A DNA stretch of 64,000 nucleotides from Priestia koreensis (GCF_001274935.1 NZ_LILC01000023.1:248001-312000), one strand, 5' to 3'. Shown: positions 16,940 to 30,548, counted from the first letter of the stretch. Program-made: numbers and translations. The notes: generated by a model not told the origin, from the sequence alone.

Positions 16940-18250
16940 ATGCAAGCATATACGATGAAAGAAGCAGCTAAAAAAATCAAGGTTCCGCCTCGTATTATCA
17001 AACAATGGGAAAAGGACTTAGAAGGACTTTTACTTATCCCCCGCACGAAGCAAGGCGCGCGTTTTTATACAGATGCTGAACTATTATTTTTAAAAGAGTT
17101 AAAAGAACTTTACTCAAAGAAATATTCCAAAGAGGAAATTCAGTCATACGTCAGAAAAGCAAAGGGAATAAAAAAGGAGGAACAAATAGAAAAGTGTGAA
17201 GAAGCTTATACAGAACCCCCTTCTCCTTCACCACTTGTGAATATAGACAAAGTGGACGTAGACACTATTTTAGAATCAGCAGCGGCTGAAGAAGTCATGC
17301 AGGAAGAACCATCTTGTGAAGTCGTTTCATCGCTTCATGAGGAAGAAATGGTCGAACAAGAAACAAAGCGAGTTGAAGCTTCGGTTCCGACAGACATCGT
17401 CCAGGCAGAACTGATTCAAACCGTTCAAAATTTCAAAGATGTATTTGAGGCGTTTCACTCCTTTAAAGAAGAGCTTATTCAAGAGGTTCGAAACGAAATT
17501 CGCAACGAAGTTCGCAATGAAATTCTCGGTGACGTTCGCAATGAAATTACAAAAGGAACGGAACAAACCTATGAAATGATGGAAACCGTGGGAAGCTTTA
17601 TTGCCGAATCATCCGAACGGACGGCTGACGAAATGAAAGGGATTTCAAAAAAACTGATTCGCTCTCAGGAATCAAACTTTGAAGAAATGTCGTATATGCT
17701 TGAAAATATATCAGAAACGACGGAACAAAAAACAGAAGTTCTGCAAAAAACGGTCAACGAAATTCATTCATCGCAAGAAGGGCAAAAAGAAGAAATGCGT
17801 TCCCTTCTCAATAAATTAACGGACGCTTCACATAAAGATTTGGATGAGGTAAAACAGCTTGTTCAAGAAATGAGTGAGTTGTCTGATGATCAATCGCAAG
17901 AGCTCAAAGACTTGATTGATTACATTTCAAAATCAAGCGAAGAAAATTCAAAAGAAGTTCGTTATATTCTCGACCGTTTTTCCAGTTCCTCTACCGTGGC
18001 GATGAATCAAGTGAAATTTTTAGTGGAAAGCATGTCGAAAACACAAAAGCAGTCTGAAACAGAGCTTCACGATCTGTTAGACTCGATTCATGAAGAGCGA
18101 ATTTATTATTACGAACAAATGGACAAAGAACGTAAGGAATTTAGGCAAGACATTGCCTCTCGTGAAAGAATGTTTAATGACTTTGTTCAAACCTTCCGTC
18201 AAACGGCCGCTGCAACGGAAAAGAAAGCAAAATGGTGGAAGTTTTGGTAA
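16940..18250 (+). CDS. MerR-type DNA-binding coiled-coil protein (RacA-like, DUF3967-type tail)
   Basis: A 436-residue protein. Residues 3-72 form a MerR-like winged helix (YTMKEAAKKIKVPPRIIKQW, then a wing and YSKKYSKEEI). An acidic linker follows to about 140, then long coiled coil from about 145 to 425, including a short repeat of EVRNEI units around 180-205. It ends in KAKWWKFW, an aromatic-basic tail like the DUF3967 C-terminus and suited to touching membrane. The plan resembles RacA, which ties DNA to the cell pole, but it is far longer. GGAGG is 14 bases from the ATG, which is long; no better start is seen. Confidence 0.7.
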   Translation: MQAYTMKEAAKKIKVPPRIIKQWEKDLEGLLLIPRTKQGARFYTDAELLFLKELKELYSKKYSKEEIQSYVRKAKGIKKEEQIEKCEEAYTEPPSPSPLVNIDKVDVDTILESAAAEEVMQEEPSCEVVSSLHEEEMVEQETKRVEASVPTDIVQAELIQTVQNFKDVFEAFHSFKEELIQEVRNEIRNEVRNEILGDVRNEITKGTEQTYEMMETVGSFIAESSERTADEMKGISKKLIRSQESNFEEMSYMLENISETTEQKTEVLQKTVNEIHSSQEGQKEEMRSLLNKLTDASHKDLDEVKQLVQEMSELSDDQSQELKDLIDYISKSSEENSKEVRYILDRFSSSSTVAMNQVKFLVESMSKTQKQSETELHDLLDSIHEERIYYYEQMDKERKEFRQDIASRERMFNDFVQTFRQTAAATEKKAKWWKFW

Positions 18251-18264
18251 GCTAGCTATGTAAG

Positions 18265-18300
18265 GAAAAACGGGAGAGACGTCGTTCTCTTCCGTTTTTC
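18265..18300 (+). terminator. Terminator of the coiled-coil gene
   Basis: GAAAAACGG...AGAGAC pairs with GTTCTCTTCCGTTTTTC around a GTC loop, with two small mismatches, followed by T-rich sequence. Confidence 0.75.
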
Positions 18301-18530
18301 TATTAATTATGGACGAGATTTTTCAATTTTTGTCTCTTTTTTATTGGCGCTGATCTCACTTGAAAATTCAGTCAAACTTTTTTTATTTTGCATACCTGCT
18401 TTTGATTTGTGGTTGCGTTTTGTCATCGCTTTATGCCTCCGCTATAATCATTTTCTTGAGGTTTCCCCTCTATATATATAATGCGTACTTCACTTGGCTA
18501 CTACCCGATGAAAAAGTTCTCTTATTATCC

Positions 18531-18560
18531 AAAAAAGACCCCACATGAATGTGCGGGGTC
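18531..18560 (-). terminator. Terminator of the chemoreceptor gene
   Basis: On the minus strand GACCCCGCACAT pairs with ATGTGGGGTC around TC, followed by TTTTTT. The plus-strand gap 18301-18530 has no supported gene. Confidence 0.75.
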
Positions 18561-18565
18561 AGTAG

Positions 18566-20278
18566 TTAAAACTTAAATAATTCAGTAATCATTTTTAAAT
18601 CCTGCGCCATTTGGCGAAGAGATACAGCCGAGCTTGAAATATTATCAATTGATCCAAGCTGCGTATTCGTTAAATTTTTGATCTCAGAGGCATTTGCCAA
18701 CGATACGTCTGCAATGGTATCCATCTCTACAACTGAAGCCGAAATCTCTTCTGAACTCGCCGCCATCTCTTCTGAAATAGCGGATACTTCTTCAATTTGC
18801 TCGGCAACTCGTTCAACTTGCTCAACAATCAGCTTAAATGATTCGCCCGTTTGACTTACAGCCTTCATTCCCGCTGTTGTATCTGCTGATCCTTTTGTCA
18901 TCATTTTAACGGCTTCTTCCGTATCCTGCTGAATGCGCTGAATAAAGGTCGTAATTTGCTCAGCCGAGCGCTTGGATTCTTCGGCTAATTTCCTCACTTC
19001 ATCTGCAACAACGGCAAACCCTCTTCCATGTTCACCTGCTCGTGCTGCTTCAATCGCGGCATTTAACGATAGCAAATTCGTTTGCTCCGCAATCGACGTA
19101 ATAATGTCCACAATTTGGCTAATTTGTGCAGACTGTTCGCCTAGGCGCTTCACTACACCCGATGTTTCTTCAACGGAATGCTGCAAAGAAACCATTTGTT
19201 CAATCGTGTTCTGCACCAGTTCATTTCCACTCTTCGCGTCTTTTGACACTTTCACAGCCGACTCTGAAACTGTAGAAGCAGACTCAGCAATGCGGTTAAT
19301 TCCAATTGCCATCTCTTCCATTGCTCGTGCACTTTCATTTGTACTTGTGCGCTGCGTAATAGCGCCTTCTTCAAGCTCTTCAATGTTTTCAGTTAAATTA
19401 ACAGCGGCTTGTCTAGTGTGATCGCTCTTTTCAGACAATTGTTCTGACGTATGAGTAAGGCTAACGGCGCTCTCATGGACCGTAATTAAAATAGATCCTA
19501 ATCCTGTCAGCATCGCGTTAAAGTCTTCCGTTAATTTCGCTAGCTCATCTTTTCCTTTATGTGTGCTTCGGACCGTTAGATCACCTTGCCCAGCCTGAGC
19601 CATAAGTCCTTGAATCTCTTTTAGCGGTTTTGTGATCGTACGTACAATTATCATTCCTACACTGATAATCAATACAAGTGCAACTAGAGTGGAAATAACC
19701 AAAATCATAATTCCCCTTGATGCATCGTCTTTACTCTTTTTATTAAGTTCTTCCATTTTATCTTTGTTGCTGTTTGCAATAATATCAAGTGATTGATAAA
19801 CGGCATTTCGCGTTGGTACTACATTATTTTTATAGTAGCTGTAAGCTTCGTCGTTTTTCCCATCAAACGCAAGTGACAGTGCTTTTGTTCGCTCAATGCG
19901 ATAATGTTCGAATGTTTTTTGCGTGCTGATTAGCATAGTACGCTCTTTTTTTGACAGCGGAAGCTCTGCATATTTTTTTATGTAGACGCCTGATGTCGAT
20001 TTCAAACGGGCAATACTATCTCGCAGGCCAGCCTCCTCTGACTCATCATTTGATAGCATCACTTCTAATGAATACCCTTCTGATGCCCGAATGCTGTAGC
20101 GAATCTCACTAATCCAGTCGTTTGCTTTCATTCGCTGGTTGTACATCACTTCAGAGTTATCAATAACTTTTTTTAACGATGTAAACGTAATAACACTGCT
20201 CATGAGAAGTGCTAATGAGGCAATGATTAACAATACCGTCATCTTTTTTCGTATGGATAAGTATTTAAGTAGCTTCAT
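18566..20278 (-). CDS. Methyl-accepting chemotaxis protein
   Basis: A 570-residue receptor: TM1 at 13-34, a four-helix-bundle extracellular sensor (about 35-187), TM2 at 189-212, HAMP at 213-265 and a cytoplasmic signalling coiled coil from about 280. The conserved hairpin tip [20 protein letters not shown] lies at 398-417, followed by [15 protein letters not shown]. It passes ligand information to CheA/CheW. The ligand is unknown. RBS GGAGG precedes the ATG. A SigD-like promoter lies 38 bp upstream, as expected for a motility gene. Confidence 0.92.
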   Translation of the reverse strand: MKLLKYLSIRKKMTVLLIIASLALLMSSVITFTSLKKVIDNSEVMYNQRMKANDWISEIRYSIRASEGYSLEVMLSNDESEEAGLRDSIARLKSTSGVYIKKYAELPLSKKERTMLISTQKTFEHYRIERTKALSLAFDGKNDEAYSYYKNNVVPTRNAVYQSLDIIANSNKDKMEELNKKSKDDASRGIMILVISTLVALVLIISVGMIIVRTITKPLKEIQGLMAQAGQGDLTVRSTHKGKDELAKLTEDFNAMLTGLGSILITVHESAVSLTHTSEQLSEKSDHTRQAAVNLTENIEELEEGAITQRTSTNESARAMEEMAIGINRIAESASTVSESAVKVSKDAKSGNELVQNTIEQMVSLQHSVEETSGVVKRLGEQSAQISQIVDIITSIAEQTNLLSLNAAIEAARAGEHGRGFAVVADEVRKLAEESKRSAEQITTFIQRIQQDTEEAVKMMTKGSADTTAGMKAVSQTGESFKLIVEQVERVAEQIEEVSAISEEMAASSEEISASVVEMDTIADVSLANASEIKNLTNTQLGSIDNISSSAVSLRQMAQDLKMITELFKF

Positions 20279-20315
20279 AAGTTCCTCCGGTGTATAAAGT
20301 AAATTCCCTCTGTAT

Positions 20316-20342
20316 ATTTCGGTCTTTTTTCCTATTTTGTTA
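20316..20342 (-). promoter_or_regulatory. SigD-like (motility) promoter
   Basis: On the minus strand TAAC, 15 bases, then ACCGAAAT, compared with the SigD consensus TAAA-N15-GCCGATAT. It sits just upstream of the chemoreceptor gene. Confidence 0.55.
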
Positions 20343-20351
20343 GCGCTTCAC

Positions 20352-20380
20352 AAAAAAAGAAGCAGAAAATATCTGCTTCT

Positions 20381-20382
<2 letters not shown>
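20352..20382 (-). terminator. Terminator of the hut operon
   Basis: AAAGAAGCAGA (20356-20366) pairs with TCTGCTTCTTT (20372-20382), followed on the minus strand by a T-run. It overlaps the hutG stop codon. Confidence 0.8.
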
Positions 20383-24230
<3,848 letters not shown>

Positions 24231-24236
24231 TTTCCC

Positions 24237-25730
24237 TCACTTCCATAATGGTTCATCGTCTATTAGCCAATCATTTAGCCGCTCAATATCTTCTGAAAAG
24301 GGGCGATCTTCTTGAATAGATGGGACAACCTTGCGCATTTTTTCGTAAAAGTCTCTCGTGACGGAACTCATTTTATGAATCCCTCTGTATTCCACCGCTT
24401 GCATGGCACAGATCGCTTCAATGGCCGCTACTCGTCGTACATTTATTAAAATAGCGTGCGCTTTTCGAGCACCGATGGTTCCCATACTCACATGATCTTC
24501 TTGATTCGCAGAGGAGGGGATCGAGTCGACGCTTGCGGGATGTGCTAACACTTTGTTTTCAGATACAAGAGCGGCTGCGACATACTGCATAATCATCGCA
24601 CCTGACTGTAGACCAGGCGATGGACTTAAAAATGGCGGTAAATCATTGAGCTGAGGATTTACAAGTCGTTCAATTCGGCGCTCTGAAATATTGGCGAGTT
24701 CTGATAATCCAATTCCTAGAAAATCCATTGCAAAAGCAATGGGCTGTCCGTGAAAATTCCCTCCCGATAATACCTTATGAGCATCGGAAAAAATAAGAGG
24801 ATTGTCAGTAGCCGCATTCATTTCCACAAGCAGCTTCTCTTTCACATAACTCATGACTTGCTTTGTCGCCCCGTGCACCTGCGGAATACAACGAAGCGAA
24901 TACGCATCCTGAACCCGAAGCTCTCCTTGCCTTGTGGTTAGCTTTGAGTCTATTAAAATCGTGCGAATCCGTTCTGCCGTCTCGATCTGCTCGACGTACC
25001 CCCTTGCTATGTGAATGTCTTCATCAAAAGCGTCCGTAATTGCACGTAACCCTTCTAATGTCATACACGCAATTCCGTCTAGCTGACGCATGAGCTTCTC
25101 TGCTTCTAAATAGACAACTAGTCCCATAGCTGTCATAGCCTGCGTGCCATTAATAAGAGCCAGTCCCTCCTTCGCTTGCAAGATCAGTGGCGTAATCCCG
25201 GCTTCTTTAAGAGCCTCCTCAGCAGGTCGAATTCCCTTGCTCGTATATACCTTTCCTTCCCCAACAAGCATAAGCGCGAGATGCGCCAAAGGAGCAAGGT
25301 CACCACTTGCTCCGAGTGATCCTTGCTGTGGAATAACAGGATGAATCGACGCGTTTAGGCATTGAAGTAAACATTCAATAAGCTCCGCGCGCACGCCTGA
25401 ATATCCTTTAATAAGCGTATTCGCCCGTAATAATAGCATCGCTCGTGACACGATTTCAGGAAATGGCTCTCCGACCCCACAAGCATGACTACGAATTAAG
25501 TAGAGCTGTAACTTTTCTACCTGCTTCGATGGAATCGATACATCACTCAGCTTTCCAAACCCTGTCGTGACGCCATATACGACTTGATCTAGTTCAACAA
25601 TATTTTGCACGGCTAGACGGCTCTTCTTGACGTTTTCCCACGCATCTTCATGGACTGAAACCAACTCTTTCTGAAAAAGCACACGCCTTGCGTCATTCAT
25701 TGATAGCGTATGACCATTTAGCTCAATCAC
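24237..25730 (-). CDS. hutH: Histidine ammonia-lyase
   Basis: A 497-residue lyase converting histidine to urocanate and ammonia. Ala141-Ser142-Gly143 in [14 protein letters not shown] cyclise to the MIO electrophile; YGVTTGFG and the QDAYSLR/NPL segments are conserved. It starts with GTG after AAAGGAGGGG. It lies only 24 bp downstream of a nucleoside hydrolase, and no hutP gene or HutP-type leader precedes it, unlike B. subtilis. Confidence 0.95.
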   Translation of the reverse strand: MIELNGHTLSMNDARRVLFQKELVSVHEDAWENVKKSRLAVQNIVELDQVVYGVTTGFGKLSDVSIPSKQVEKLQLYLIRSHACGVGEPFPEIVSRAMLLLRANTLIKGYSGVRAELIECLLQCLNASIHPVIPQQGSLGASGDLAPLAHLALMLVGEGKVYTSKGIRPAEEALKEAGITPLILQAKEGLALINGTQAMTAMGLVVYLEAEKLMRQLDGIACMTLEGLRAITDAFDEDIHIARGYVEQIETAERIRTILIDSKLTTRQGELRVQDAYSLRCIPQVHGATKQVMSYVKEKLLVEMNAATDNPLIFSDAHKVLSGGNFHGQPIAFAMDFLGIGLSELANISERRIERLVNPQLNDLPPFLSPSPGLQSGAMIMQYVAAALVSENKVLAHPASVDSIPSSANQEDHVSMGTIGARKAHAILINVRRVAAIEAICAMQAVEYRGIHKMSSVTRDFYEKMRKVVPSIQEDRPFSEDIERLNDWLIDDEPLWK

Positions 25731-25754
25731 CGTATTCCCCTCCTTTCGATACGA

Positions 25755-26720
25755 TTAATGATCCATTTTACGCGTCATCGTTTTTACAAAATCCTCTATA
25801 AACACCGTTTCATCAAAATCCAGCCCAATAAATTCCTTTTTCTCATCCTCTACTTGAGTAGGTTTGGCTCGAAAGTCTGCGCTGCTTTCTCCTTTTGTTG
25901 GTCCGAATGACTGAATCGTTACTGCTCTTTTTACGTATTGAATCATACGTGGATTAGCCACCGCGCTCACACACAACACATCATGAAGTGGGGCTCCTTG
26001 GATACCAGGTGAAAGTTTTTCATATGCTTTAAAATAGAAGGTGTACATATCGTGAAAAATCGTTTTACATGGATTCTCGCATTGGTCAATAATCTGCTTC
26101 ATCACAGCAGGCCTGATAATAGAGCGGTTGGTAATATTGAGAGGACATAAATAGATTGGATGAGCACGTTCTAGCACTAAATTAGCGGCAATAGGATCCG
26201 AGTGAAAGTTCGCTTCTGCTTCTGGTGTCACGTTTCCTGGCACTAAAAAAGCTCCTCCCATGACGTAAAAAGCGTTTACTTTTTTCATAAATTCATCGCC
26301 ATGAAGAATAAAGCAAATCGCTAAATCCGTTAGGCGACCAATGTTAATGATGGTGAGGTTATGCGCGTATGCATCAATGATTTTCCCAATCGTATCAAAG
26401 TTGTAGGCCTGTGCATGAAAATTTTTTGGTATTTTCAATAGTCCAATTCCGTTTTCGCCATGTATTTGTGGATAAAACTCGCTATATTCTCCAGATAGCG
26501 GTCCCGTCACACCTGCAACAATCGGAATGTCCTTTCGATTTGCAACAGTCAATAAATAAGCGGTGTTCGCAACCGCCTCGTTTTTTGTTACGTTTCCATA
26601 CCCACTCACAATGCCCACGATATTAAAAGTCGGATTTAGCATGGCGTAAACAAGCGCAAATGCATCATCTACACCAGGGTCTGAAAAAATAAGTACGTTG
26701 ATTTGTTCACGATGACTCAT
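25755..26720 (-). CDS. Inosine/uridine-preferring nucleoside hydrolase
   Basis: A 321-residue cytosolic enzyme that splits nucleosides into base and ribose. FSDPGVDDA (Asp14, Asp18, Asp19) is the calcium/ribose-binding N-terminal motif; NFHSDPIAA and APLHDVLCV match later active-site segments. Family length. RBS is a long purine stretch (GGGAGGGGAG) before the ATG. It is probably the first gene of the hut transcription unit, an unusual pairing. The promoter in 26721-26798 is not clear. Confidence 0.85.
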   Translation of the reverse strand: MSHREQINVLIFSDPGVDDAFALVYAMLNPTFNIVGIVSGYGNVTKNEAVANTAYLLTVANRKDIPIVAGVTGPLSGEYSEFYPQIHGENGIGLLKIPKNFHAQAYNFDTIGKIIDAYAHNLTIINIGRLTDLAICFILHGDEFMKKVNAFYVMGGAFLVPGNVTPEAEANFHSDPIAANLVLERAHPIYLCPLNITNRSIIRPAVMKQIIDQCENPCKTIFHDMYTFYFKAYEKLSPGIQGAPLHDVLCVSAVANPRMIQYVKRAVTIQSFGPTKGESSADFRAKPTQVEDEKKEFIGLDFDETVFIEDFVKTMTRKMDH

Positions 26721-26798
26721 CGCCTATCTCCCCTCCCTCTCTCTTCTATTTTTATATGTCTCTAGTAGTAAAAATAGAGCATTTTCTCTGAACATAAA

Positions 26799-26831
26799 CA
26801 AATCAGCAGGAAACGACTCCCTGCTGATTTG
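26799..26831. terminator. Terminator of the desaturase-like gene
   Basis: Twelve-bp perfect arms (26799-26810 with 26820-26831), AAATCAGCAGG type, with TTTGTTT after it on the minus strand. Confidence 0.75.
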
Positions 26832-26852
26832 CTTCACGCTATACTATATTCA

Positions 26853-28355
26853 CTACTTGCTTCTCCACATTCCTCTTTTTAACAAATCCAGTCGTTTACT
26901 AATGGATTCGTACACGTGATAGCCGCTAACGGATACACCGATCGTTCCTGCTCCCGGAAAAACCGTATCTCCACATAGCCACAATCCATCTAGCTTCGTA
27001 CGGTGAGAGATAGCTTGAAAAAGAGCATACTCGTTGGTTTGTGGAAATCCCCCCACACCAGAGCGTTGAACAAACCGTTCCCATGCCCGCGGAGCGCCTG
27101 GAATTTCATGAATAACGCCTTCTTCTAGACGAGGAATGACGGTTCGAATGCCCCTTTTCATTTTTTCGTTCAGCTGCTTTTTTTGCTCATCATATGTAGC
27201 CGGATTTTTCCAGTCATCAAGGGGAATATGCGTAGATACCGTCAGTGTTCGATACCCTGTAGGTGCGCGGTTACGATCCTCTTTATCTGACAGAGATAAA
27301 AAAAGGTGTTCCCCGTTTGTCATTTCCCCCTCACTCGATGTAATTACCTGCTGAAACAATGGCATGTCATCTGGAATCACGTCTTCTTTTAATGCTAGGT
27401 ACAGTGTGAAAGCTCCCCATTGTCTCGTATCTTGACGATGCTGGATTTTTGGAGGCATCTTTTTCATCTCCTCGGCCGAAAACAGCTGCGTTAAATTTTG
27501 AATTGGAACATTACACACAACGTGCTCTGCTTCGTACACACGCCCTCTATGATCCGTTACCTTCCATACGCTACCTTGTTCGATCTGCGTCACCTTCCTC
27601 CCTAAATAAAGCGTTCCACCGTGCTCCTTACTGTATGAAACGAGCTTCTCCGCTAGCTGATACAAGCCCCCTTCTACATAAAAAGCCCCCTCATGATAAA
27701 TATCAATGGCCATGCATCCAAGAAGTAAGGAACAGTCGTCGCTTGTTGTTTGCATGCTATCAATAATTTGCCCGTCAAGAAAATGAACAAAGTCTACCTC
27801 CTCTAAAAGACCGTGCTTATTAAGTAAGTCTTTGAGAGTTTGCGAAAAGAGTGGTAGAAGCGCAAGTGATGAGGGACTTAACGATTGTACAAGCCTTCTC
27901 CATTCACGAAACGTTGAAGGTGGTAAAATCGGTAAATGCTCCATGAGCGCACGTATTTTTTTTGCAATGCCCCGTACATCTTCATAAAATGCGGCTATTT
28001 TTTCTTTTACATGTGGAAATAAGCGCTGAAGCTCCTGCACGTGTTGCTGACGGTCGCTTTGAAACGAAATAGACCTTGTAGGGGTATGAACGATCATTAC
28101 TTCATCGAGTCGTTTCGTCATGATCTCAATGCCCAAAAACCGACAGATCCGCTCATGAATACCTCCCTTTTCAAACCCCATCCCAAGCGTGGCTCCAACA
28201 GGAAAACGAAAATCACCGCGCTGAAATTTCCCTGCACAGCCTCCCCATTCTCTCGATGCCTCTAAGATCGTCACCTCGTATCCTGCCTTAATTAGTAGAG
28301 CACCAGCTGTTAGCCCTCCAATTCCGCCTCCAACAATAATGACGGACTGTTTCAT
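26853..28355 (-). CDS. CrtI/phytoene desaturase-type FAD oxidoreductase
   Basis: A 500-residue flavoprotein. VGGGIGGLTAGALL (residues 8-21) with the downstream acidic residue ILEAS is the FAD-binding Rossmann motif; CGDTVFPGAGTIGVSVSGY near the C-terminus is the conserved carotenoid desaturase/isomerase end. It could be a carotenoid desaturase, a CrtISO-like isomerase or an unrelated amine-oxidase-like enzyme; no crtB or crtM is nearby. The open frame begins at 28409, but the ATG at 28355 follows GGAGGTGG and starts the Rossmann fold, so it is chosen. Confidence 0.8.
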   Translation of the reverse strand: MKQSVIIVGGGIGGLTAGALLIKAGYEVTILEASREWGGCAGKFQRGDFRFPVGATLGMGFEKGGIHERICRFLGIEIMTKRLDEVMIVHTPTRSISFQSDRQQHVQELQRLFPHVKEKIAAFYEDVRGIAKKIRALMEHLPILPPSTFREWRRLVQSLSPSSLALLPLFSQTLKDLLNKHGLLEEVDFVHFLDGQIIDSMQTTSDDCSLLLGCMAIDIYHEGAFYVEGGLYQLAEKLVSYSKEHGGTLYLGRKVTQIEQGSVWKVTDHRGRVYEAEHVVCNVPIQNLTQLFSAEEMKKMPPKIQHRQDTRQWGAFTLYLALKEDVIPDDMPLFQQVITSSEGEMTNGEHLFLSLSDKEDRNRAPTGYRTLTVSTHIPLDDWKNPATYDEQKKQLNEKMKRGIRTVIPRLEEGVIHEIPGAPRAWERFVQRSGVGGFPQTNEYALFQAISHRTKLDGLWLCGDTVFPGAGTIGVSVSGYHVYESISKRLDLLKRGMWRSK

Positions 28356-28444
28356 ATTGACCACCTCCGCTTTTTTTCCTATTGTATAGTGTCCCCTTTT
28401 TATCCACAATTTTTACTATGCTTTCAATCGGCTCACACGAAAAA

Positions 28445-28483
28445 GCATGTAACTAGGAGTTTCTTACCCTCCTAGTTACATGC
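28445..28483. terminator. Terminator of ispA
   Basis: Fifteen-bp perfect arms (28445-28459 with 28469-28483) around a nine-base loop; CTTTTT follows after the stem on the minus strand. Confidence 0.8.
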
Positions 28484-28507
28484 TCATCGATCATCGAAAC
28501 TACATTT

Positions 28508-29479
28508 CTAGTTTTTACTTCCCGTTACCGTCACGGCCTCGTCCTTCTTGCTACCGTATGACACAAGCTTCACAAGACCACTTCCTTGCAAGTTCCGATT
28601 GAAATTTAGCGTAACCGTACGTTTGATTAGCGCCTGAAACAACTCAGCCTCAGTGAGAGCTTGTCCCTTTTGTTTCTCTTCCTCTTGTAAGACGAGAGCT
28701 GCTGCACCGGCAATATGCGGAGTGGCCATCGACGTCCCAGATAACACGGCATACTGACCATTCAAATAGGTGGACAGAATTTTTTCGCCTGGACCAACAA
28801 GATCGACGCTGTCGTTTGAGTTACTAAACGGTGAAATTTTCCCCTCAAGGCTGACAGATCCTACTTCTACCACTTCTTGGTAAGCACCTGGATATGAAAA
28901 TTCATCCGTTCGCTCATCCCCATCCCCTTCGTTCCCTGCTGCACAAACGACTAATACGTTTTTCTCGATCGCATTGATAATCGATTCATGCAGCTCCAGG
29001 TCGTCTGATGGACCTCCAAGAGACATCGAAATAATTCGTACCTTTTCACCGTTTGGACCTTTCCAATTAACGGCGTAATCAATCGCTTTTACAATCCAAT
29101 CCGTTTGACCAGAGCCTTTTCCTGTTAATACTTTTAACACTAACAGCTGGACGTTAGGCGATACCCCTATGACTCCTTCATTGTTTTCCACTGCCGCGAT
29201 TGTTCCACACACATGTGTGCCATGACCATTGTTATCGTCGTAATTTTTCGTATCGCCGTTATGGTCTGGTGTAAAGTTATATCCGTCTATAATGACTGAT
29301 TGAAGCTCTGGGTGATCCATGTCACATCCTGTATCAATTACAGCGACTACAATTCCATTTCCACGAATTCCTTTCGACCAGAGCTGCGGTGCCTCAATCA
29401 TTTTTACTCCAGGTGGAACCTCTTTTGCGCTATCCATTAATGCTTGTACAGTATAAGGAATCAGACCTACTTTTGCCAT
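28508..29479 (-). CDS. ispA: Intracellular subtilisin-type serine protease
   Basis: A 323-residue S8 protease without a signal peptide. Catalytic triad: Asp49 (VIDTG), His86 (HGTH) and Ser250 (GTSMATP), with oxyanion Asn183. The short N-terminal pro-segment contains LIPY at residues 6-9, the motif that blocks the active site of intracellular subtilisins until cleaved. Length agrees with B. subtilis IspA, which degrades cytosolic proteins in stationary phase and sporulation. RBS AAGGGAG precedes the ATG. Confidence 0.9.
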   Translation of the reverse strand: MAKVGLIPYTVQALMDSAKEVPPGVKMIEAPQLWSKGIRGNGIVVAVIDTGCDMDHPELQSVIIDGYNFTPDHNGDTKNYDDNNGHGTHVCGTIAAVENNEGVIGVSPNVQLLVLKVLTGKGSGQTDWIVKAIDYAVNWKGPNGEKVRIISMSLGGPSDDLELHESIINAIEKNVLVVCAAGNEGDGDERTDEFSYPGAYQEVVEVGSVSLEGKISPFSNSNDSVDLVGPGEKILSTYLNGQYAVLSGTSMATPHIAGAAALVLQEEEKQKGQALTEAELFQALIKRTVTLNFNRNLQGSGLVKLVSYGSKKDEAVTVTGSKN

Positions 29480-29648
29480 TGTTTTTGCTCCCTTCTCCTG
29501 AGTTTAATCATTAAAAGCGCAACATATATCCCTATTACCCCATCCCCCTGTATAATACTTTTGTCACGATTTTTTCTCTAAATGTTTAAAAACACCGTTT
29601 CTTTTTTCGTGAAATGTATTATACTGTAGATAGAAGATTTTTTTCGTA

Positions 29649-29680
29649 GGCGATTTCTTTTACAAGAATCGTCTTTTTCT
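29649..29680 (+). terminator. Plus-strand terminator-like hairpin, antisense to the small ORF end
   Basis: About 10 bp with one bulge (29649-29659 with 29664-29673), then TTTTTCTTTTTTTG on the plus strand only. A weak plus-strand promoter with TATACT (29620-29625) lies just upstream, so a very short RNA overlapping the 3' end of the minus-strand ORF is possible. Confidence 0.5.
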
Positions 29681-29800
29681 TTTTTTGTTTTTTTGTTTGA
29701 TACGTAAATCTTTTATGTTTTTAAATCCAACAGTTAGTGTGGTAAAAATTGTGGCAGCTATAGCTAAGACTTGCAAAAACTGCTCCACCCACACAAGCAC
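29660..29800 (-). CDS. Small hydrophobic ORF with basic tail, toxin-like
   Basis: A 46-codon ORF, GTG start, preceded by AAAGGGGG at a spacing of about nine bases. It reads one hydrophobic segment (about residues 8-26, with AIAATIFTTLTVGF) followed by a strongly basic tail (KQKNKKRKRRF). Size and layout are like type I toxins or holin-like small proteins of Bacilli, but I see no specific family match. It lies downstream of a promoter and terminator hairpin and its end is overlapped by an opposite-strand hairpin. Confidence 0.45.
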   Translation of the reverse strand: MLVWVEQFLQVLAIAATIFTTLTVGFKNIKDLRIKQKNKKRKRRFL

Positions 29801-29823
29801 AGTAATGACCCCCTTTCAAACAA

Positions 29824-29866
29824 AAAAAGTCCCACAACAATGGCAATATAGTTGCTAGGACTTTTT
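29824..29866. terminator. Terminator hairpin ahead of the small ORF
   Basis: AAAAAGTCC (29824-29832) pairs with GGACTTTTT (29858-29866), with an inner CAAC/GTTG pair. It can work on both strands and lies between the promoter at 29903-29932 and the RBS of the 46-codon ORF. Confidence 0.7.
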
Positions 29867-29902
29867 CAATCAATAGTCGTGTCTTCAATTACGACATTAC
29901 AT

Positions 29903-29932
29903 TTTATAGGATAATTATGGAATATATGTCTA
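29903..29932 (-). promoter_or_regulatory. Minus-strand promoter for a short leader RNA
   Basis: TAGACA, 18 bases, TATAAA. Transcription from about 29896 would pass a GTCGT/ACGAC hairpin and reach the terminator at 29866-29824, giving an RNA of about 75-80 nt unless read through into the small ORF. Confidence 0.4.
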
Positions 29933-29984
29933 CATTCATTATATAATATTCTGAATATATTGACAAGTTGTTTTTACATATATG

Positions 29985-30548
29985 TTATTTCTGAATAACT
30001 CCACATGCAATACGATCTCCTGAATTACCAGCGGGGTTGCTCGTATAATCATCTGCAGCCGCATGAATCACTAGCGAACTGCCATCAAGATCAAACAGCG
30101 AATTTTCCTTTCCTTCTTCTAATGTAAACAGCGGCGCGATCGTTTCGTATTCGCCCTTCCCATCTGCACGAACATCAACATTCATTAAATCGCCTGAATG
30201 AGGGCCTTTTGGGTTATTAAATCCATGCTCTCGTTTGAACGGATTAAAATGTCCTCCTGCTGATTGAAAATCCGGTGCCAGACATTTCCCAATTTCATGC
30301 ACATGAATTCCGTGCTTCCCTGGTGTTAACCCTTGTACCAACAGCTTGATTCGCACGCCGTTTTGTTCCTGTGTTAACGTTGCTTCACCAACACGGTCTC
30401 CTTTTGCACTTTTAATCTCTACCTGTACGGGAGCAACAGTCGCTTCATTAACATGTTCTGCTTTTTCCTTTGGTGTGCTGTTCTCCGTTGTACAGCCGGC
30501 CAACGACATCACGATGGCTGCAGCTAAAATCGTCCATTTCATTTTCAT
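29985..30548 (-). CDS. sodC: Cu/Zn superoxide dismutase lipoprotein, YojM-like
   Basis: A 187-residue exported lipoprotein: hydrophobic signal ending in the lipobox SLAGC, then a SodC domain. GIHVHE gives two copper histidines, GGHFNP the bridging histidine, REHG, PHSGD the zinc ligands, VIHAAADD the last copper histidine, and GNSGDRIACG the conserved arginine. All metal ligands are present. It would remove superoxide at the cell surface. The open frame begins at 30590; the ATG at 30548 follows AAGGAGGAG and opens the signal peptide. Confidence 0.9.
   Translation of the reverse strand: MKMKWTILAAAIVMSLAGCTTENSTPKEKAEHVNEATVAPVQVEIKSAKGDRVGEATLTQEQNGVRIKLLVQGLTPGKHGIHVHEIGKCLAPDFQSAGGHFNPFKREHGFNNPKGPHSGDLMNVDVRADGKGEYETIAPLFTLEEGKENSLFDLDGSSLVIHAAADDYTSNPAGNSGDRIACGVIQK

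Noticed and set aside
18360..18548. 62-codon plus-strand ORF with hydrophobic segments
   Set aside because: TTG start without an RBS, very AT-rich, and it ends inside the chemoreceptor's terminator hairpin.
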